From Gnetum montanum (Eukaryota > Streptophyta > Gnetopsida > Gnetales > Gnetaceae), in assembly GCA_015680685.1 (NCBI GenBank), contig MNCI01025566.1:15293-79292 (forward strand): a DNA stretch of 64,000 bases, read 5' to 3'. The position numbers were made by a program, and so were the translations under genes. Of the stretch, positions 56,840 through 64,000 are shown piece by piece. The notes beneath the pieces are model-generated. The model saw only the letters and a program-made list of their open reading frames with translations, was not told the DNA's origin and did no database searches. Position 1 is the stretch's first letter; each line of letters starts with the position of its first letter.

Positions 56840-59800
56840 GGCTTGAGATAGGAGTGATTCACCGGGTTGGCGAACTCGTTGCCCTCCATGTCGGCCAGCT
56901 TGAAGGCTCCATTCCTGAAGGCTTTAGTGACCACGTAAGGACCTTCCTCATTGGCTGAGAATTTTCTCACATGCTCATGGATGGCCTTGAGGACGAGGTC
57001 TCCCTTTTGTACTGGCCGTTGGTGCGGGTCTGCATGGTTCTTTTGCTATTGCTTGCTCTAGTAGTGCTCTATGCGTCTCAGCGTATGGGCATGCTCCTCT
57101 TCTATTGAGTTGAGGTCGATGATCTATGACTTGTTGTTTTGTGCCTCGCTCACGATGTCAGATAGGATCATCCAGAGTGAAGGCACCTGCAACTCAAGAG
57201 GCAACAAAGCTTCAGATTCATAAACAAGGCTGTAAGGAGTCTTACTTGTTGCGATTCTGCACGTCATTTTATAGGCCCATAGAACGTAGAGGATTTGCTC
57301 ATGCCATTGCCTCTTATTGCTGCTAAGCATCCGCCTCAGCAAGTTGATGATGGACTTATTTGTGGCCTTTGCCTGTCCGTTCGCTTGCGGATAGTATGGG
57401 GAGGAGAATGATTGCTTGATGCCTAGGTTGCTGCAGAAGGTTCGGGTTTCCATGCTACTGAACTGTGGTCCATTGTTGGTCACAATAGTCATTGGAAGCC
57501 CAAACCTTGTCACGATTTTGTCTAGGATGAAATGGCAGATTTGCTGAGATGTCATCTTTCTTAGGAGAATGGCTTCCACCCACTTAGTAAAGTACTCAGT
57601 GGTGGTGATAACAAAACTATGCCCTGTAGAGGACTTAGGCTTAATGGGTCCTATGAGGTCTAGTCCCCATCATTGGAAAGGCCATGTGATTTACATTGGG
57701 TGTAGGTCCGTGTGTGCTACATGTATGAGATTTGCATATCTCTGGCACGTGTCACACGTCTTGACTTTTGACAGGCAATCATACTCCATGTGGGGCCAGT
57801 TGTACCCTAGGTGTATGATTTTTGCAGCCATAGCCCTGGGTGCTACGTGTCCACTGCACAGCCCCTCATGCACTTTGTTAACTACCTTCTGCGCCTGCTC
57901 CCCACCGATGCATGCTAGCAAGATCCCATCGTAGGAACGTCAGCACAGGGCATCATTTCCCATCAGCACGTATTGCTAGGCACGCTTACGGATTGCATCT
58001 CTCTGAGTAGATGTAAATTCACCCGAGGGTTCGCCATGTTGTAGGTAAGCTTTAAGGTTGGTGTACCACTCCTGGGTATCCGCAGCACTGACAGAGGCCA
58101 TGTGTCCCATCTGAGTGATAGGCTCAGCACATTCAATAATCGAAGTTGGCAGGTTTGTGAAGGAGTGTGATGGAATGTTTAGTGCTAGAGTAGCTAAGGC
58201 ATCTACCATGGTGTTCTCGTTGTGTGGCACGTGTTGCACATATGTGGTTGCAAATTGCTTAAGCAGGCTTTTTGCTAGGTCGCAATAGGATTGCAGGTGC
58301 GTAGCCTTGCAGGCATAGATCTTAGTGATTTGATTCACAACTAGTTGTGAATCTTCGCGGATTGCCAGGGGTTGGATGTGTAGTGTTTGAGCAGTTAAGA
58401 GGCCTCTGAGTAGCCCCTCATACTCTGCCACATTGTCGGTGCAAGGGAACGCAAGACGATAAGCGAATGGGTGCATTTTCGAGGCACCGTCAAAGTATAA
58501 AGTGGCTTCGAGATGCGATGGGATGATGTTGATAATGCCAACATGCTCGTCCGAGAATTCAAGGTCTATGGTTGCTTGGTCATCGATGGGCGAGGTCGTA
58601 AGTTGCGTTGCTATGGCTTGACCCTTAGTCGACGATTGACTTACATAGTGTAAATTGAACTTCGTGGTTATCGCTTTCCATCGGGCTATCTGGCTACTTT
58701 CGTATAGGTTGTTAGTGATAGGCTGGAGTATTTTGGTTTTGCAAATGATGTTGGTTGTACTGTGGAACATGTAATGCCTCCACTTTTTTAGTGCGAACAC
58801 TAAGACAAGGCAGTTCCTCTCCACTTCATTGTATTTTGCCTCGTGCGCTATTAGTGTGTGGCTCAGATAATACATTGGTATCTCAGATCCATCATTTCAT
58901 TTCTGACATAGCAGTGCTGCAATAGATGTGTCGGAGGTGGCAAGGTAGATGAAGAAGGGTTTATCCCTTTGTGGTGGATGCACAGTTGGAAGGTGTAAAA
59001 GCTCCTTCTTTAGGTTGTCGAAGGCCTATTGACACTGGGTTATCCACTCGAGGTTAACCCCCTTCTTTAGAAGATGTTGCATGGGGTGTAACTTGTCAGT
59101 CAACCTTGCTATAAACCTTCAAATGAATTGCACCCTACCTTGCAAACCACGTAACTCCTTAAGGTTTGTGGGAGGCACCAGGTTGACGATGGCCTTGACT
59201 TTGTCAGGGTCCACCCGTATTCTAGCCTCCGATACCACAAACCCTAACATGCGCCTAATTTTCACCCTGAAGACACATTTCTTAGGATTGAGGTGTAAGT
59301 CATGCATTTTATAGCACTTGAGGACCACCCCTAGATTGCGTGGGTGATCAGCTGCCTCCTTGGACTTTACTGCTATATCATCCATGTAGTCGTTTAATGT
59401 TTCTAGGATATAGTTCTTGAAGATGTAGGTCATGGCTCCCTGGTAGGTTGCTCTAGCATTCTTGAGCCCAAAAGGCATCATGGTGTAGCAGAAGGTACCC
59501 CATGAGGTCATGAAGATTGTTGTCAACTGATGCTCTGGGTTAATGCAGATTTGGTTGTATCTGGAGAAACCATCCATGAAGGATAGTAGAGCATGATCAA
59601 CCGTGGTGTCGATGAGCTGATCAATGCTTGGAAGTGGGAAATCGTCCTTGATCATTGCCTTGTTCAAGTCCCGGAAGTCTATACAGATTTGTATTCCTCC
59701 CATATTCTTCGAAACCATAACGATGTTGGACACCCATCTCGAGTAGTCAACCACGTGGATGAAACCAGCTTGGTATAGCTTGGTGATTTCATCCCTCATG

Positions 59801-60185
59801 GCTAGTGTGATTTCAGGCTTAACTTTGCGAGCCTTCTACTTGAATGCCTTCATGCATGGGTCTAGGACGATGTTGTGCTGAATCAATCGTGAATCAAGAC
59901 TAGGCATGTCGCTATACGACCATGCGAAGACATTGATGTTGTCTTGCAAAATCTTGGCTACGTTTTTGTGCATCTGTGCATCTAGGAGGGAGCTAAGTTT
60001 TAATGTTTTAACCTCCTCCTTAGACGTGGTCACAGGTGTCTCAACTAGAGGGTCCTCGGTTACATCCCCGACCTCTAAGTTTAGGGCTTGGACCAGATGC
60101 TCGGGCTAGTCTGGGGATGCTTCTAAGGTTGCTATAGTGCTAGTTGTGATTGACCCCCAGTCGATCAGGTTGGAGTTCAACTATC
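56840..60185 (-). pseudogene. Tat-lineage pol: RT, RNase H, second RNase H, integrase
   Basis: One minus-strand frame with about nine stops and no visible frameshift. RT: EITKLYQAGFIHVVDYSRWV, FMDGFSRYNQICINPEHQL, MMPFGLKNARATYQ, YMDDIAVKS. RNase H: MYYLSHTLIAHEAKYNEVER and FALKKWRHYMF. A second RNase H-like domain follows: LEATLYFDGASK, NVAEYEGLLRGLL, DSQLVVNQI and MVDALATLA. This dual arrangement marks the Tat lineage (Ogre, Retand and relatives). Integrase: H/C finger (HEGLCSGH, CDTCQ), GLDLIGPI, TNNGPQF (second Asp to Asn), ANGQAKATNK (Glu to Lys) and a C-terminal GDLVLKAIHEHV. Most stops are CAG to TAG. Confidence 0.8.
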
Positions 60186-61110
60186 TCACAAGCTTGCCAT
60201 GTGGACCTGCTAATGTTAAGGGTGTGGAGAGATCACGACAGATTTTCATCCGTTGCTTAACTTGCCAACACGAGGTGAAAGCCTGGTTAAGAGGCACCTG
60301 TTGGTAGAGATTGTGTATAATGAGAATTTGCAAAACATCGACGAGATGCAACTTGCGAAGTATGATGATATAAAGATTAAAAGCCTGCCAGTTTAAGGTC
60401 ATGGCAGACTGCCATGGCATAAAAGTATGAAGCTTGTTAAAAAATGAAAACTGCTAACGTAAAAATGCGAAACTGCTAGAAGTTGCGAAACAGCCAATGT
60501 GAAATGCGAAATTGCCGGAAAATGCCAAACTGCCCATGTAAAAGTATGGAACTGCGAAACTATTAACATGCGAATGCCAAGCTGCTAGTTTAGTGTCATT
60601 GCAGACTACCGAATTGTAACATGCAAGATCGTAACATGCAAAACTGGTAGTATGCAAAATGGGAAATTATGGTTATGAGAAATGCAAAACCGTTAATGCG
60701 AAAATGCAAATTGTCGACATGAAAACACGAAACCACTAGGAATTGCGAAGCTACCAATGCGAAAGTGCGAAATTACTAGTTTAATGTCATTGCGGACTGC
60801 GAACGTATAGGGGGTTGAAACTACTAGTTTAAGGTCTTTTGGACCGTTAAAGGTGCAACTATGCTAGGGTTGCTAGTTTAAGGTCTTTTTCGGACTGGTA
60901 ACGCTGCGATTGCTGGAGTTGCTAGTTTAAGGTCTTCTTGGACTTGTAACAAAAACAAATATATTTTTTGTTTTTGGGAAAGTAAACAGTTGGCTTGAAG
61001 CATGTCAAGGTTTTAATGTCAACAGTGCTACGATGTCGTGGCAAGCATGCTACTCTGTACGGTGCACTTTGCATTAATCGGAGAGAGAGAGAGTGGCAAG
61101 TTTCCCTATC
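60186..61110. repeat. Repeat-rich leader: GCTAGTTTAAGGTC units and GCGAAAnTGC motifs
   Basis: At least six units of type TAGTTTAAGGTC...GGACTG lie between 60,385 and 60,945, interspersed with repeated short motifs such as atgcgaaactgcta. They are the same family as the array at 56,477-56,815. An AG microsatellite follows at 61,081-61,094. Confidence 0.65.
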
Positions 61111-61123
61111 TTACCATTATGGC

Positions 61124-61132
61124 CATAAATAG
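61124..61132 (+). promoter_or_regulatory. TATA-like box of opposite-strand transcription unit
   Basis: CATAAATAG, about 150 bp upstream of ATG 61,286 and oriented opposite to pol. Confidence 0.35.
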
Positions 61133-61285
61133 GGGTTAAACCATGGTAATTTTGCCATTCTCACCGTAAGAGTGCAGAGCCCACATCGGAGCACACGATA
61201 ATTTCGAAGCGCAGAGCGATTGTGGTAACAACAAGCAAGGCATTTTGTTCTGCATAGCGAAGAGGGGAAGTCTGCAAGTAGGACA

Positions 61286-63964
61286 ATGTCTCCTAAGAAG
61301 GAATGTACTCATCTGGTGCTTGCAAAGGTTGAGGAGGCGAAGGAAACCCTAGGACGCGTGACACAAGCACGCGTCACGGTGGGGAAGGACATGCCGTTGA
61401 CCTAGTAGGTTATTATGCTTCCTCTACTTTTTCGCAGTTCTGTTATCATCTTGTGTCTTCTACTTTCATTATGTATCCTAGTCTCAGTCATCTATGTTTT
61501 CTGTCTTCACGTCGTTTTGGCCTTTGCATCGCCGCTGTTTCCGTTTCGACCATGGCGGATGCATAGACGTTACGTCATAGTTGCATGCAAGGTCGCTTAA
61601 ACCGCCACTGCCATGGTCATCATAACCACGGGGGCTTGGATAGTTTAAGCTACTTGGCTTTTCAGTGGCGTAACGTAGAACCCTCAGGAGGGCTGGACCA
61701 TGTGTGATGTGACAGTGCAACACGTGCTTTGTTAGGGCATATTGTTAATCGCCATGTTAGGGTTAATTGCTCTGTTGCTATGCTAGGCTATTTTTGCTAT
61801 GCTAATGCTTTCATGCTCTTGCTACATTATGTGTGGGAAGAGGATTATGCTACGCTACATGCATGAACTGCTAGATGTTGCTATGTTGCATGTGTATTAC
61901 ACTTAGGCATGATGCAAACGCTTGCTGATTTAGTTACACAGGGTGGGGCTGAGGCCCAGGCTAATTGTTTTAGAAATTAGAGGGGTCCTATGTCATGTGA
62001 GCAAACCTATGGCTAATGCTCCTCCTCCCAAGATATGTATCGGAGAGCGGGGGGTCTAGTTCAGGAAAGGGGCACAGGACTTCTTGCAATTCCTCCTCGA
62101 CTACTTCAGTGTGATTGTTTGGTCATCACTAGAGGAGGAGGAGGCAGTCGGCATAATAGAAGCCGTTTTGCCTAGGGAAAGTCATGGCATTCTGAGGTTT
62201 CTGATCGATGGGGCAATCATGAGTGGGCAGGGAGAAGGATCCATTCAGCACCCAACAAGGTTAAGGCATTTGTCTTGGATCTGGGAGATGCCTGAGTATA
62301 GTTGCTACCACTATTACAACACACTATTCCTTGCATGTTTTATGACAATGTGCTTCCAGAACCCTCAGGGAACTGTCTACTATGTTGGCGGGTGAGTTTT
62401 GCAGCCTTGTTCTGCTGTGTTTGTGTGATGCTGGCCATATTGGCCTAATGCTAACAGTATGCATTTGTTACCAGGTTCTTCATCAACAAGGATGGAGTTC
62501 ACGACCTACTGGGTCTACTGGCTACAGCGTAGATAGCCCTACAGGAGTTCTCTTCTGATGAGAACTTGTGGACAGGTGTGATCCGTTAATGCGGGGGTGA
62601 ATACCATACCTACTTAGGCGTATATCACATTCTCTACGATCAGTGCAAGAGGTAGGGTTAGCTGGATGAGGAGTGGACAAAACCATTCAAATAAGTCACG
62701 GTTGAACAAGTTCTGGTTGAACTCCCGCAGTTCCCACTACTGTACTGACTTGGTAGGCCAAGCAGTAAGTGTTGCATGCTTAAGTGCCTTTGCAATCTTT
62801 GTATTCTCTACATTTTTACGCTAAACATTTTTTTGTGAAACCGTTGCGGGGGCAAGGAAGCCTCAGGAGGTGATGGTGGTAACCGTCAAGACACAGTGTG
62901 CGAATATCTACTTCAAGTATGGAGAAGTAGAGAAGAGCCAACGTTGGCTAAACGGCGCGGCCTTGGATTCCCTGGTCCAAAACATCAAAAAGACGAGGCT
63001 TATGGACCTATTCCTGGCCTCGAATCCAAATGTTCTTGCTGCCGAGATACTCTCCCTGGTCGAATCCTTTTCAGACAAGACAAGCCACTTCTGCCTGCGC
63101 GTGCATGGTGTACGAGTGGTCATTGAAATTAATGGTTAGCTGTTCGCGGACCTCTTTGGTGTTCCCACCAAAGGCATTCTCATAGGGTCAAAGTCTAAGA
63201 CAGAGCTGACCCTTCAAAAGAAGGACATCCAGGAGTGGCTAGGGCTTACCAAGGAGTGAAAGGGGCTCCCTATGGAGAAGCTCAAAAAAGGTCCCGCCAA
63301 GGGGGTTTACCCTATCTTCCGTGCTCACACATTCCCCCAGCTGCTTACCCAGTGGAAGGTCCTGGGGATTGAGTAGGCCTAGGTAATGCGTGAGGTTATG
63401 GAGAAGGGGGCTTGCTACAACTAGGCCAGGTTTTTATGTAATGGCTTGCAGACTGAAATCTTGGGGCTTCGTAAGAAAATGAAGTCCCGTTCCAATATAC
63501 ATTATGCCTTTTACATAGCCTACCTGAAGTGTTTCATGGAGTTCTTGGTGGTTCAGGAGAATGGAGTCTAGGTTTTGTAGAATAGCGACCAGATCTTCAG
63601 ACCATGGATTTTCCAGATCCTTTGGACCACTTGAGCCCAAGATCCCCCAGAAATAATTGGGAAGTCATTTTCTGTAACGACTAAGGATGAGGTGGCTTGC
63701 AACGTCCGTGGCCAAGACAGCATAGGAGAGACGCCTCCCGCCGTGGACGATAGTGTGTCGCGGGGTGAACGTCTCATAGCTGAGATTGTGGCTAGCACGT
63801 TGTGGCGAAAAAGGCCTCCTCTGGCTAAGGAAACCATTCGCATGGAGGAAGAGGAGGGGCGAAGACTGCGGCTTAAACTGCAGAGGATGCAACCCCCTAT
63901 TGGTAAACGTTTTCGTTTAATGCTTACTTTGCTGTTGTCTGCTATGCTATGTGGCGTAGTGTAG
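61286..63964 (+). pseudogene. Spliced-looking ORF antisense to Tat pol
   Basis: Possible exon 1 61,286-61,404 (MSPKKECTHLVLAKVEEAKE). Exon 2 is about 62,033-62,391 (FLQFLLDYFSVIVWSSLEEE onward to YYVG). Exon 3 is 62,475-62,764 (FFINKDGVHDLLGLLATA). Exon 4 is from about 62,850 (VMVVTVKTQCANIYFKYGEV, RVHGVRVVIEING, LFADLFGVPTKG). Intron 62,392-62,474 has GTGAGT and TTACCAG, and the frame continues across it. The end of exon 3 has GTAAGT; its partner acceptor is degenerate. Several TAG stops fit former Gln codons. Exon 4 resembles, weakly, the plant transposon-type domain of ORF3 at 44,831. Function unknown. Antisense ORFs are known in some Tat elements. Confidence 0.5.
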
Positions 63965-64000
63965 CGTAGCACTTGTCTTAGGCTAAATTGCTTTGAGCTA

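Larger units (their letters stand above)
53768..64000 (-). mobile_element. Tat-lineage Ty3/gypsy element (runs off the window)
   Basis: Composition and repeat motifs change at 53,768 (TGAAAACGTT, possible LTR edge, preceded by GCGAC). The region holds a minus-strand pol with a second RNase H, repeat arrays on both sides of pol and GCGTAGCATAGC-type motifs at both ends (54,700-55,150 and 63,935-63,975). I therefore treat it as one element or element cluster inserted into the preceding Athila-type fragment. LTRs were not delimited; gag was not found on the minus strand. Confidence 0.5.

Overview
The window is nuclear DNA of a seed plant with a large, repeat-rich genome. Long retroelement-filled introns, nested LTR retrotransposons and many decayed LINEs would suit a gymnosperm, but the species cannot be fixed from the sequence. 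Almost all of the 64 kb is transposable-element DNA. One gene without disruptions is visible, on the minus strand between 27,298 and 19,440.

Region 1 (1-16,035) is a pile of non-LTR (L1-like) LINEs. It holds a near-full-length element at 3,061-8,930 bounded by a perfect 16-bp target-site duplication (TSD), a 5'-truncated element at 11,148-15,379 inserted into an older minus-strand LINE, and several fragments. Three copies carry an extra 3' coding region after the reverse transcriptase (RT). It ends in a segment resembling a DnaJ J domain with HPN (or HLN) in place of HPD.

Region 2 (16,036-27,820) contains about 400-bp imperfect repeats, one of them split by a 165-bp SINE-like insertion with a 15-bp TSD, then the host gene. 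Eight exons join in phase into 222 codons of a DHRS7-like short-chain dehydrogenase/reductase with an N-terminal membrane segment, the TGxxxGxG motif and the YxxxK motif. The C-terminal exons are not recognisable in the window. Intron 3 is 6.3 kb and holds a Ty3/gypsy gag-protease fragment.

Region 3 (27,821-53,760) is an Athila-like Ty3/gypsy nest, at least three layers deep. A minus-strand element is interrupted within its post-pol ORF3 by a plus-strand Athila-like element (28,540-48,799, 895-bp LTRs, 5-bp TSD CCATG). That element in turn holds a minus-strand gag-protease-only relative (36,538-43,715). A further related minus-strand gag fragment lies to the right.

Region 4 (53,768-64,000) is a Tat-lineage Ty3/gypsy element on the minus strand. 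Its pol has RT, RNase H, a second RNase H and integrase, all in one reading frame broken only by substitution stops. Arrays of short repeats flank pol, and a spliced-looking opposite-strand ORF lies upstream of it. In most elements the in-frame stops are CAG to TAG, CGA to TGA or TGG to TAG changes, as expected from deamination of methylated cytosine.
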